Assembly: GCA_030323885.1 (NCBI GenBank)
Contig: CM059188.1
Span: 116,969,974-117,033,973, forward strand
DNA: 64,000 bases
Direction of reading: 5' to 3'
Origin: Branchipolynoe longqiensis
Taxonomy: Eukaryota > Annelida > Polychaeta > Phyllodocida > Polynoidae
Position numbers and translations under genes: made by a program. This document shows positions 52,000 to 61,386 of this stretch, piece by piece. The notes under the pieces are model-generated. The model was given only the letters and a program-made list of their open reading frames with translations. It was not told where the DNA came from and ran no database searches. Numbering within the stretch: position 1 is the stretch's first letter; every line of letters starts with the position of its first letter.

Positions 52000-53360
52000 T
52001 GGTGATGGTCATGTGGTGTAGTACTACTACTAGTGATGTCACATTAAGGTGGTGTAGTCCTAGTGTTGTCACATTAAGATGGTGTAGTCCTAGTGTTGTC
52101 ACATTAAGGTGATGTAGTCCCAGTGTTGTCATGTTAAGGTGGTGTAGTCCTAGTGTTGTCATGTTAAGGTGGTTTAGTCCTAGTGTTGTCACATTACGGT
52201 GGTGTAGTCCTAGTGTTGTCATGTTAAGGTGGTGTAGTCCTAGTGCTGTCATGTGAAGGTGGTGTAGTCCTAGTGTTGTTAGGTTAAGGTGATGTGGTGT
52301 AGTCCTAGTGTTGTCACATTGAGGTGCTATGCTGTAGTCCTAGTGTTGTTACGCTAAGGTGATGTGGTGTAGTCCTAGTGTTGTCACATTGAGGTGCTAT
52401 GCTGTTGTCCTAGTGTTGTTACGTTAAGGTGATGTGGTGTAGTCCTAGTGTTGTCACATTGAGGTGCTATGCTGTTGTCCTAGTGTTGTTACATTAAGGT
52501 GATGTGGTGTAGTCCTAGTGTTGTCACATTGAGGTGCTATGCTGTTGTCCTAGTGTTGTTACATTAAGGTGATGTGGTGTAGTCCTAGTGTTGTCACATT
52601 GAGGTGCTATGCTGTTGTCCTAGTGTTGTTACATTAAGGTGGTGTGGTGTAGTCCTAGTGTTGTCACATTGAGGTGCTATGCTGTAGTCCTAGTGTTGTT
52701 ACATTAAGGTGATGTGGTGTAGTCCTAGTGTTGTCACATTGAGGTGCTATGCTGTTGTCCTAGTGTTGTTACGTTAAGGTGATGTGGTGTAGTCCTAGTG
52801 TTGTCACATTGAGGTGCTATGCTGTTGTCCTAGTGTTGTTACGTTAAGGTGATGTGGTGTAGTCCTAGTGTTGTCACATTGAGGTGCTATGCTGTTGTCC
52901 TAGTGTTGTTACATTAAGGTGATATGTGTAGTACTGTTTTATTAATGTGCTGTGCTGTAGTCCTAGTGTTGTTAGGTTAAGGTGATGCGGTGTAGTCCTA
53001 GTGTTGTCACATTAAGGTGCTGTGGTGTAGTCCTAGTGTTGTCACATTGAGGTGCTATGCTGTAGTCCTTGTGTTGTTATGCTAAGGTGGTGTGGTGCAG
53101 TCCTAGTGTTGTCACATTGAGGTGCTATGCTGTTGTCCTAGTGTTGTTGCATTAAGGTGATATGGTGTAGTCCTAGTGTTGTCACATTGAGGTGCTATGC
53201 TGTAGTCCTTGTGTTGTTACATTAAGGTGATATGGTGTAGTCCGAGTGTTGTCATATTAATGTGCTGTGCTGTAGTCCTAGTGTTGTTAGGTTAAGGTGA
53301 TGCGGTGTAGTCCTAGTGTTGTCACATTAATGTGCTGTGGTGTAGTCCTAGTGTTGGCAC
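52000..53360. repeat. 35-bp minisatellite with 70-bp higher-order unit
   Basis: Up to 52270 simple units of about 30 bp (GTGGTGTAGTCCTAGTGTTG, TCACATTAAG). From 52291 alternating half-units GATGTGGTGTAGTCCTAGTG and GTGCTATGCTGTTGTCCTAG give a 70-bp period (52291, 52361 and so on), more irregular after 52920. Confidence 0.95.
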
Positions 53361-53463
53361 ATGAGTGTTGGAATGAGGAAGACCAATTGTTCCTGATTGA
53401 TGCGCCTCTTTCTTAATAAATAATTGTAAATACTTCAGTCATCAATTCATCAGGGTGTGTGTC

Positions 53464-53640
53464 ATGTTCATCATCATCAATCCTTTAACTGGTTTTGGCC
53501 AGACCGGATGAACGGCATACATGACCGTAAACAGCAGTCAGCATCTTTCTACAATCATCAGATCTTTGTGTTGTCCAATTACCTGCTGGATCTCGGCATG
53601 GTCTTCCGTGCTGGTAGCGCGATCTTTGTATGAGATGTTT
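53464..53640 (-). mobile_element. Possible LINE 3' end
   Basis: On the minus strand a frame reads RSRYQHGRPCRDPAGNW, ending SSGLAKTS before a stop, followed by a (GATGAT)-like tail (CATCATCATC on plus at 53470). The layout of a GRPxR-type motif, stop and TGA-repeat tail suggests a non-LTR 3' end. No closer match is recognised. Confidence 0.3.
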
Positions 53641-53666
53641 AGTAGTGGGGAATATTGTGATGACAT

Positions 53667-54310
53667 GGTTGGTTGTTGGAGTTTTACATACTACCAACAT
53701 CTAAGGTCATATCAGGACGGGTACCGACTTGTGTCAGTGCGCACTCATGGTGACTTTATAGGGCTGCCCCACTGGGACATCAGGCCGCTGTGACCATGAC
53801 CCGATATACCACTCAGTCACATTATCCTGACACTGAGCTTGCCATATCCTATAAATGCCGAGCGCCAGGCTAGGAAGCGATAAGTATCACTTTTTTTTTT
53901 TTTTTTGGTCCATTAGTTGTTTAAGCAGGGAAAATTTCAGTCATAGACGACTGGTCTTCCTCATTCCACTGCTGGTCGATAGAAAGCCCAAGCCTACACT
54001 TTTACCGACCCAAGGGATTTTTAACCTCCCACACCACAGAGACATGGTATGAGAGCAACCGGCCTTTGATGACGCTGTAAGTTATACACAGCGGTGGAAA
54101 TCCAAATTGGCAGAGCTGGGGAGTCTACTCTGGGGGCACGGGGAATCGAATCGCCGACCCTCAGATTAGGAGTCTGACCTAGAAAAAAGTCAGACACTCT
54201 AACCACTCTGCCACAGAGACTCCTTGATAAGCCATTGGTTTGACTCGACCAGGAATCAAACCCCCGACCTTCCGCATGCGAGGCCCACACTCTACCGATT
54301 CGCTCCCGGT
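53667..54310 (-). mobile_element. SINE-A split by SINE-C
   Basis: The 3' part (53667-53889) and the head (54224-54310: B box GGTTTGATTCCTGGTCGAG, A-box region GGGAGCGAATCGGTAGAGTG on the minus strand) belong to one SINE-A copy. SINE-C separates them. The break is within the AAGTATCAATTTGATAAG region of SINE-A. Confidence 0.92.
53890..54223 (-). mobile_element. SINE-C, full length, tail type 2, nested in SINE-A
   Basis: Head on the minus strand GGAGTCTCTGTGGCAGAGTG, variable arm, B box GGCGATTCGATTCCCCG, and a body as at 17483. After GGGCTTTCTATCGAC the tail is not type 1 but GGAATGAGGAAGACCAGTCG, then CTGCTTAAACAACTAATGGA and poly-A (17 T on plus). This tail recurs at 60731-60817. No clear target duplication. 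Confidence 0.92.
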
Positions 54311-55144
54311 GTGATAACATTGTTGGCAATCTACACATTTTTACAATTGTTCGCTGTGTGATCCACAACTGCTCCGACTCAGTATTATAGGACTCATTAA
54401 ATAAATCGGCCACAACAGGCTGTTCCCAATGTTTGCACCTTGTCAAGCAAGGCGAGGCTGTCGCGCCGACAGTTGTATCTTGTCACATGACACTTCCCAT
54501 TGTCCAATCATATGGGAGTATTGAGTCCACGTGTACACACTCTCGTTCTACTTCTACGAGACTGTGCAGCCCAACTTTCCGATTTTCATCCCGTGTAGAA
54601 AGTCGGAAGAATCCCAAATTCTCGCGAATTCCGCTAAATATATAATGAACTCTGGAATTCACTTCTGTCTAGTTCGTACACCATTAAATTGAATACGATC
54701 ACCTTTATTCCAGAATATCGCATCCATATAAAGCAAAAACACGACTAGAAGTAGTAGAACCCAAGGGCTTGAAATTGTACTTATAATCTATATTGTATAA
54801 TTCTCCAGTGATTACATAATTGTACTATGTACAATAATCACCAGTGACACATACTTGCAGAATAGTCCAGGCCATACTATAGTTATTGCAGCATACTTAC
54901 GACTAACTCAAGGCCCTGCTGTGACTATGTGGAGCGGTCACCGGGTGACCATGCCACTGTCCAACATCTGGCCAAATCGGTCCCTCAAGTTCTTAACAAG
55001 AAGGGGTATGAGCGCCGGTTGGGTGACAATATATCACTATTCATAATACATATTGCAATTGTCGATATATCATTAACAATGCACATAATAAAATTATTGA
55101 TTAGACATTTCCAATTTCAAAGAGTACTCTTAACATCTTGACAC
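54311..55144. other. No recognised gene
   Basis: Single-copy-looking AT-rich DNA. Short ORFs lack motifs. Confidence 0.5.
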
Positions 55145-55550
55145 AGTTTTATAGTGTTCTGGGTGTTCTGGGTGTTCCAACTGTTCCGAGCATTCTAGGC
55201 GTCCCTGGAGTTGCGGGTGTTCCGAGTTGTGGGTGTTCCGAGTACTCCAAGTGTTCCAAGCGTTCCAGGTATTCCGGGTGTTCTGCGTGTTTCAGATGTT
55301 CCGAATCTTCCAGGTGTTTTGAGTGTTCCAAGTGTTCTGGGTGTTTTGAGTATGCCAGATTTTCCGGATGTTCCCGGTGTTCCGGGAGTTCCATGCGTTC
55401 TGAGCATTTTGGGTGTTCGGGGTATGTTTTGTGTTCAGACTGTTCCGGATTTTCAGGGTGTTTCGAGTGTTTCACGCGTTTCAAGTGTTCCGGGTGTTCC
55501 AAGTGTTCTGGGTGTTCCATGCATTCCATGTGTTCCATGCGTTCCCGGCA
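55145..55550. repeat. (GTGTTCCNN)n 9-bp degenerate array
   Basis: About 45 units of 9 bp with core GTGTTC. Because 9 is a multiple of 3, frames stay open and give VPGVPSV- and CSGCSK-type peptides. Confidence 0.95.
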
Positions 55551-55964
55551 TTACAGCCCTTCCGGCCATTACAGACATTCCAGCCCTTCCAGACCTTCCA
55601 GCCCTTCCAGACCTTCCAGCCCTTTCAGTCCTTCTAGCCCTTCCAACCCTTCCAGCCCTTCCAGCCCTTCCAGCCCTTCCAGCCCTTCCAGCCCTTCCAG
55701 CCCTTCCAGCCCTTCCAGCCCTTCCAGCCCTTCCAGCCCTTCCAGCCCTTCCAGCCCTTCCAGCCCTTCCAGCCCTTCCAGCCCTTCCAGCCCTTCCAGC
55801 CCTTCCAGCCCTTCCAGCCCTTCCAGCCCTTCCAGCCCTTCCAGCCCTTCCAGCCCTTCCAACCCTTCCAGCCCTTCCAGCCCTTCCAGCCCTTCCAGCC
55901 CTTCCAGCCCTTCCAGCCCTTCCAGCCCTTCCAGCCCTTCCAGCCCTTCCAGCCCTTCGAGGTG
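55551..55964. repeat. (CCAGCCCTT)n 9-bp array, about 45 units
   Basis: Nearly perfect CCAGCCCTT with four or five variants at the left edge. It continues the 9-bp phase of the preceding array but with a different sequence. Confidence 0.98.
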
Positions 55965-56373
55965 CACTAGTGATCTGAGCATTGATTTGCAAATAAACAC
56001 ACCGGACCGAGTACCAATGGTCAGGGCGGTCAGACCAGCTTATAGATCTATTAATAGAACCTGAGCGTGGCAGTGTGATGGATGAGCGTGAGTGGTTAAA
56101 ACCAGTTCCCGGTAGACGCGCAGGCAGTGTGCCAGCGGGTTGTCAACCTGTGTTGCTAATGAGCGTCTTTAGTTAACGTGATTTGCCGAGATAAAACCTG
56201 ACAAAAAACTAATTCTTCAGCGTCTCGTTGGCGTCTCGCCGGTTCCCTCATTGGTTTCTCTTCAGTTTTGTTATCTTCTTATCTTTCCAATCGGCTTAGC
56301 ACTCGGCAACTGTCATAGTTGGTTCTCAGCCAACACTCGGCATCAATGGCGCGTTGTGTAACGTGTGACCGAT
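55965..56373. other. No recognised feature
   Basis: Non-repetitive sequence; nothing supported. Confidence 0.5.
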
Positions 56374-56425
56374 CTTAAAGCGGCATAGTCCTATGAAAAC
56401 ATCAAATTGTCAAAACCAAGAAAAT
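56374..56425 (-). mobile_element. pB-MITE end fragment
   Basis: TTAA, then AGCGGCATAGTCCTATGAAA and CATCAAATTGTCAAAACC, the reverse of the right end of the copy at 26259. The rest is absent. Confidence 0.65.
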
Positions 56426-57019
56426 AGACTACATCACGGTTCCAGCGGCGCGGTGCATTGTCGGATGCATCAGAGCAAAACAAAGCCACGAGAAGCACAT
56501 GGCACATGCTAATACACTGGGTGCAGCTATGACATGTGCTAGTTTCAGTTCATCTCAGCTCTTGATTGAAACATAGAATACCAACTAAAAAAATATATAT
56601 AATAAATTAAGATATTAATCTTTTATCCAGCATTGCATTTACATCAATATAATCAGCACATCTTATGCCATGTGCATTTATATTTAGACAAATCTGGGCA
56701 CTCAGACTAGTGTTACAGCCATAGCCAGAGTCAGTTTTATTTATCTTATTCATGTTTTTATTTATATTCTATGGTTGATGGAGAGTTGTGTTTTAAACAT
56801 ATTCACTATATTATTATATTGCATCCTTCCGTCCATGTTTATGCCAAATTGTTATGTATTTCTAGTTATTTTGAATAAAATGCCAGTTTTGCCCTACGCG
56901 TATCGGCAAAGTCAATGGGCGTATGCCTTTGCTTTGCTCCCAACGCCATTTTCAGCACATGCGCAGTCGGAACCGTGATGTAGTTTATCACCTTGATTTG
57001 ATCCTACATATCAACCTTG
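56426..57019. other. No recognised gene
   Basis: AT-rich in the middle; a 67-codon ORF (56775) has no recognised motif. Confidence 0.5.
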
Positions 57020-57257
57020 GTAGATCATTGGATTCGAACCCATGGGTTCTAACCATGGTCGATTCAAACCAATGACTAACAAATTGATAATTGTCGCTTA
57101 CTAGCCAGGCGCTCGGCATTACTAGGATAGGGTAAGGATTCGTTGGTTCAGTGCCACGATAATGTTACTGGGTGGGATATCAGATCATGGTGCTGGCGGC
57201 CTGATCGCCCAGTGGGGCAGCATTATGAAGTCACCATGAGTGTGCACTGTAACAAAA
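57020..57257 (+). mobile_element. SINE-A, 3'-truncated
   Basis: From the head (GTAGATCATTGGATTCGAAC; B-box region TTCTAACCATGGTCGATTCA) to GTGCACTGTAACAAAATCG. The last 70 bp are missing. Confidence 0.85.
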
Positions 57258-57539
57258 TCGAACCACTCCGTCTCCAAAATGGCCGCCATTGCCGGGTCTA
57301 TGTTTGAATTCGGGCATTTTTTCAATGCAGTTCTTAAGGAAAGTGAGCAGCGACAGCTGACTGGTAGTATGTATCTCGGTAACAATGTTATTTAATTGAC
57401 TTTATTGTTTTGAATTGCTGCGAAGTAGTGTAGAGTAGCTATGTGCGAATAACGCCGATCGCCGCAAAACGGTTCGGCAACGACGGGAACACTTATAACA
57501 AAGGTGGAACGTCCGGTTGCGCTTGCGCACCCAGCAGCA

Positions 57540-57662
57540 GGAAGTGCCTGCTATGGGGGCCGCCATTTTCGAGGCGGCCGACAGCTAAATGCCGTTCAGA
57601 CTGGCGTGACGTCAGGCCCGTCGCCGAGACGTCGCCGAGACGGACTCTGAACGCGGCCCTGG
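57540..57662 (+). mobile_element. M1 MITE, right half
   Basis: GGGGGCCGCCATTTTCGAGG, GTTCAGACTGGCGTGACGTC, then CGGACTCTGAACGCGGCCCT matches 640-756. The left half is not recognisable in 57258-57539. Confidence 0.75.
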
Positions 57663-57778
57663 TCTCCCAGTGGGGCAGCACTATGAAGTCACCATGAGTG
57701 TGCACTGTCACAAGTCGATACCTATCCTGATATAATCTTAGATGTTGCCAGGATGTAAAACTCCAACAACCAACCAAG
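57660..57778 (+). mobile_element. SINE-A 3' part
   Basis: Starts GGTCTCCCAGTGGGGCAGCA and runs to the 3' end with CTCCAACAACCAACCA. It overlaps in content with the truncated copy at 57020, so the two are not one interrupted element. Confidence 0.88.
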
Positions 57779-57931
57779 CGAGTCAGTGTTAAGAAGGTCA
57801 GCTGGTCTGTGAGGCTGTATCGTCAGACAGTGTGTGTATGCAGCACGTGATCACGTGTACGTGTGGTGTCCGTAAGTGTGTGTGTGTCTTTGTGTTTCTC
57901 AACCTGTGGGTTTCCATGTGTGTGTACTCAC

Positions 57932-58232
57932 ACGTGATCTCCCGAAACCACGGGTTCGAACCCTGGTCGAATCAAACCAATGACTTATAAATTGCTATGT
58001 GTCACTTCCTAGCCAGGCGGTCGGCATCATTAGGATAGGGCAAGGACTGGGTGGCTTATTGTCAGGATAATGTGACTGAGTGGGATATCGGGCCACGGTG
58101 CTGGTGGCCTGGTCTCCCAGCGGGGCAGCACTATGAAGTCGCCAGGAGTGCGCACTGTCACAAGTCGGTACCCGGCCTGATATGACCTTAGATGTTGCTA
58201 GGACGTAAAACTCCAACAACCAACCAACCATA
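57932..58232 (+). mobile_element. SINE-A, nearly full length
   Basis: B box GGGTTCGAACCCTGGTCGAA and full body and 3' end with (CCAA)n. The A-box part is lost or blurred. Confidence 0.9.
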
Positions 58233-58385
58233 TGTGATCTGCACTGTGGAGTTCAGTTGAGTCCACCTTTTATAGTTCTTGCCTTCCGGTTGTGTCCCTG
58301 ATTCACCCATGCGTGATGAGTTCCCAGTCAACAGCGGGTAACAAGCAGTTATTGCTCGATATGAGGTCGGGGGCCCGAGGTCTTA

Positions 58386-58660
58386 TGCCTAGTACACACC
58401 TCCCATTTACGATTCGCGCACTAAAACTCGCGACTCGACCCGACTCGCTTAAAACTGAAAACGGGCTGATTCATTTTTCGAATTGCGAATCGCAATCGTA
58501 ATCGGCCTGTTTTAGCACTAAAAACTGAGTTTTATACACGAATCGCAATCGCTAGGTGTGCGCGGGGAGCGCACACCTAGCGATTTTTGTGCGCGATACG
58601 GGCAGTTTTCGATTGTATACGGGAGGTGTGTGCGCACAAACGGTAGGTGTGTACCAGGCA
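58386..58660. mobile_element. Harbinger-like MITE H3, TTA-flanked (275 bp)
   Basis: The ends are TGCCTAGTACACACCTCCC and the reverse of GGTAGGTGTGTACCAGGCA. TTA lies outside both (58383-58385, 58661-58663). An inner perfect hairpin CGCTAGGTGTGCGC...GCGCACACCTAGCG surrounds 58555. Confidence 0.9.
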
Positions 58661-58782
58661 TTAGGAGTTTCCATTCACCTAATGCGGATTTGCGTGTGAC
58701 GTAGGCACCACACTACTCCTGCTTCGTGGTTGAATAGAAGCCGTTCCCCGTACTATCAAGTGTATGTAAATAAAAACAAAAA

Positions 58783-59046
58783 GCGCAAATCTATTCACTG
58801 CTACGATCTATTCTGTTATTTAGAATCATGAATATTCACTCAGGGGTTGAAATAATGTTTATTTAACAGAATAACTGACTTTAAAAGTGAAATTCAGTCA
58901 GATTAAACCCAAAATCCAAGCGATATTGAGGCCGCCGACGCATCGGCAGTCTTAGGCCTATGGCGTAGCTGTAGTTTCCATCCAACCATGATGGCCGACG
59001 AGAAACTAGTCACGTGGTGCTAATCGTTCGACGCAAATCCTCAACA
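58783..59046 (+). repeat. Dispersed repeat D1, copy 2
   Basis: CAAATCTATTCACTGCTACG, AACCCAAAATCCAAGCGATA, then CATCCAACCATGATGGCCGA and GTCACGTGGTGCTAATCGTT; the reverse complement of 865-1080. The first part resembles the T1 internal module. Confidence 0.65.
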
Positions 59047-59774
59047 TAATAGATTCACCTCTGATTCTGCATAATAGGTGAATAATTATTACAACCCTAT
59101 GTAAAAGTTGGACAAAATGTGGCTCATTGCTGATGGTCTTAGTTTGGCAGTCCTATGTTAAGTTGATTAAATCCAATAGCTACAATCTGAGTGGCTATGT
59201 TTTCCTTCAACATATACTCTCCAGAGTGTTCAAATCACATAATATCAAGGCATAATGACACAAAATCAGTTTGAAGCGATAGAGTCAATGAAGTAAGTCC
59301 TCCGTGTCTGAATGAACTGACTACCTCAGCCAATGAAAATGACCTACATTGGATTATTTATTACCCATGAACCTCTCAACTTCCTGTCACTCTACCAAAA
59401 TGGCTGACATGTGGATATGTGGGTTCTGTCGATCCAGACTTTTAACTTCATTTATCCACTGGAATTAATCCACTGACCAGTTCAAAAGGCGTGGATAAAT
59501 ATATTGAGGTATGTAAAAAATACATTTTTCTTTTTATATTAATGATTTATGTTCTCATTTCATTGACCCACATTTTTGCCACTATTCATAGAGGGTTGCT
59601 CTTCGCCCCCATCTGTCGCTACCACAGCAGTACAGGGTAAATCTTGTATCTACCATTCACCCATCATGCCAGAAGCCCCAGGGAGTAAGAGCCCATTTCA
59701 CTGTGATATATTATTTATTAAATAATGTTTAGCTTTTAAACCCTGTCAGGTAGGAACTGGAATGTCAATCAATG
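59047..59774. other. No recognised gene
   Basis: AT-rich; weak similarity to the M4 ends at 59630-59660 (CAGTACAGGGTAAATCTTGT, ATCTA). Confidence 0.4.
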
Positions 59775-59776
59775 TA

Positions 59777-60087
59777 CAGTACAACCCCGTTAAACCAAGC
59801 TCGGTTAAACCAAATGATCGGTTAATCAAAGCTTGTTACGGCGGCCCGGCAAAATACTACCATTTATCATATAACAAATTCGGTTAAACAAAAGTCGATT
59901 AATCCAAATTATCGGTTAATCCAAACAAAATTGTTGGGCCTCGGGCCACTTCCGGTATGGTTAAACCAAACTTTCATGTGGATATAAGGTCATCTCAGAC
60001 TTTTTTTACATGATAAAATCTAGTATTTTGTTGGGCTGCTGGAAAAAAGTTTGATTTAACCGAGCTTGGTTTAACGGGGTTATACTG
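59777..60087. mobile_element. Pg-MITE, complete, TA-flanked (311 bp)
   Basis: The inverted ends cover about 33 bp: CAGTACAACCCCGTTAAACC left, and reversed CAGTATAACCCCGTTAAACC right, then AAGCTCGGTTAAA. TA at 59775-59776 and 60088-60089. CAGT ends with a TA target fit the pogo/Tigger group. No transposase remnant. Confidence 0.9.
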
Positions 60088-60270
60088 TATATACATGAAA
60101 AACAATAATCAAAGTGCCCACATACATTGTAGATTACATTCATAATGCACCCACGTTTTTACCAAAAACCAAGTCAAAGTCAAAGCTAAAGCTCGGTTAA
60201 ACCAATGATCGGTTAATCCAAACAAATTTCTAGGGTCCCTTCAAGTTTGGCTTAAGGTGGTTATACTGTA
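60088..60270 (+). mobile_element. Pg-MITE-associated right extension
   Basis: CAATAATCAAAGTGCCCACA, GGTTAAACCAATGATCGGTT, then TTTGGCTTAAGGTGGTTATA, CTGTA. The same segment follows the MITE core at 29023-29183 and at 150-325. Confidence 0.75.
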
Positions 60271-60504
60271 TCTCTAATGAGTGCTACCCACAGGGGATTC
60301 GAGCCAACTTAATTACCGAAGCAGGTTCGGATCAGTGCCAAGGAAGGCGAGCCATATCACGTTCACTATTTTCATCTCTTGTGTCCATAACCCTTGCGCC
60401 GGTTGCTTAGCAACCCATGTGCGCTTTCAACACCTTCACTATAAATACCTAGGCTCCTCTCGCTGCGAGTGGGTGAGGGATGTCTGTACCCTGCACTGTC
60501 ACTA

Positions 60505-60575
60505 GTGGCAGTCCATGGCCCGATGGTTTTGAGTTCCTGCCATTTTCTGAGATAAAAACATTTGGTTGATGGTTT
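60505..60575 (+). mobile_element. pB-MITE, left piece interrupted by the chimeric SINE
   Basis: GGCCCGATGGTTTTGAGTTC, CTGCCATTTTCTGAGATAAA; continues at 60818 with TACTTTATTGGTTTTTTAAG. Confidence 0.75.
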
Positions 60576-60817
60576 ACGGGATGGCCGAATGAGTTAGAGC
60601 GTCTGTCTCCCGTGTTGGTAGATCATGGGATCGTGGGTTCGAATCCTGGTCGAGTCAAACCAATGACTTAAAAATTGATACTTGTCACTTCCTAGCCAGA
60701 TGCTCAGCATTAGTAGGATAGGGCAAGGAGCAGTGGATTGAGGAAGACCAGTCGTCTGCGACTGAAAATTCCCCTGCTTAAACAATTAATGTACAAACAA
60801 ATAAAATAAAATAAAAA
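60576..60817 (+). mobile_element. Chimeric SINE: SINE-A head and SINE-C type 2 tail
   Basis: The head and first body part are SINE-A (CGGGATGGCCGAATGAGTTA, B box GGGTTCGAATCCTGGTCGAG, CAAACCAATGACTTAAAAAT, GATAGGGCAAGGA). At about 60730 it changes to the type 2 tail of SINE-C (GATTGAGGAAGACCAGTCGT, CCCCTGCTTAAACAATTAAT) and ends in (AAAAT)n. The element sits cleanly inside a pB-MITE, so head and tail were inserted as one unit. Confidence 0.85.
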
Positions 60818-61016
60818 ATCTACTTTATTGGTTTTTTAAGTGGCTTTTATTTTAAATGGCTCATTTTTAAGAAATTTAAAAGTAAAATCATGACAAATTA
60901 ATTTTGGCATACATCAAAAGTCTGATACTTGGGCTTCAACAGGAACTGGTTCTATTAAATTGGTTTAGTATGTCCTTCTGTGCAGCATGATATAGCTAAT
61001 GAATTTACTAATATCT
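60818..61016 (+). mobile_element. pB-MITE, continuation
   Basis: TTTTATTTTAAATGGCTCAT, ATGACAAATTAATTTTGGCA, TCTATTAAATTGGTTTAGTA, up to ACTAATATCT. It is interrupted again by SINE-A at 61030. Confidence 0.75.
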
Positions 61017-61029
61017 AAGTAGAATATAT

Positions 61030-61366
61030 TTGTTTGTTTGTTGTTTTACATCCTAGCAACATCTAAGGTCATATCAGGACGGGTACCGACTTGTGGCAGT
61101 ACGCACTCATGGTGACTTATAGTGCTGTCCCACTGGGAAACCAGGCCACCGGCACCATGCCCTGATATCCCACTCAGTCACATTATCCTGACACTGAGCA
61201 CACCAGTCCTTGCCCTGTCCGAATAATGTCAAGTGCCTGGCTAGGAAGTGACAAGTATAAATTTTTAAGGCATTGGTTTTACTCGACTGGGGTTCGAAAC
61301 CATGACCCCACGATCTACCAGCACGGGAGACGGACGCTCTAACTCATTCGGCCATCCCGTCTGGTC
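61030..61366 (-). mobile_element. SINE-A, full length, with target duplication
   Basis: Head on the minus strand GACGGGATGGCCGAATGAGT, B box GGTTTCGAACCCCAGTCGAG, complete body and tail (CAAA)n. AAGTAGAATATAT (61017-61029) and AAGTAGGATATAT (61367-61379) flank it, a 13-bp duplication with one mismatch. Inserted in the pB-MITE. Confidence 0.93.
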
Positions 61367-61386
61367 AAGTAGGATATATATATATA

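Noticed and set aside
55138..56064. 308-codon Ser/Pro-rich frame, collagen-like appearance
   Set aside because: Encoded by two 9-bp arrays; other frames are open too, on both strands, as expected from the period.
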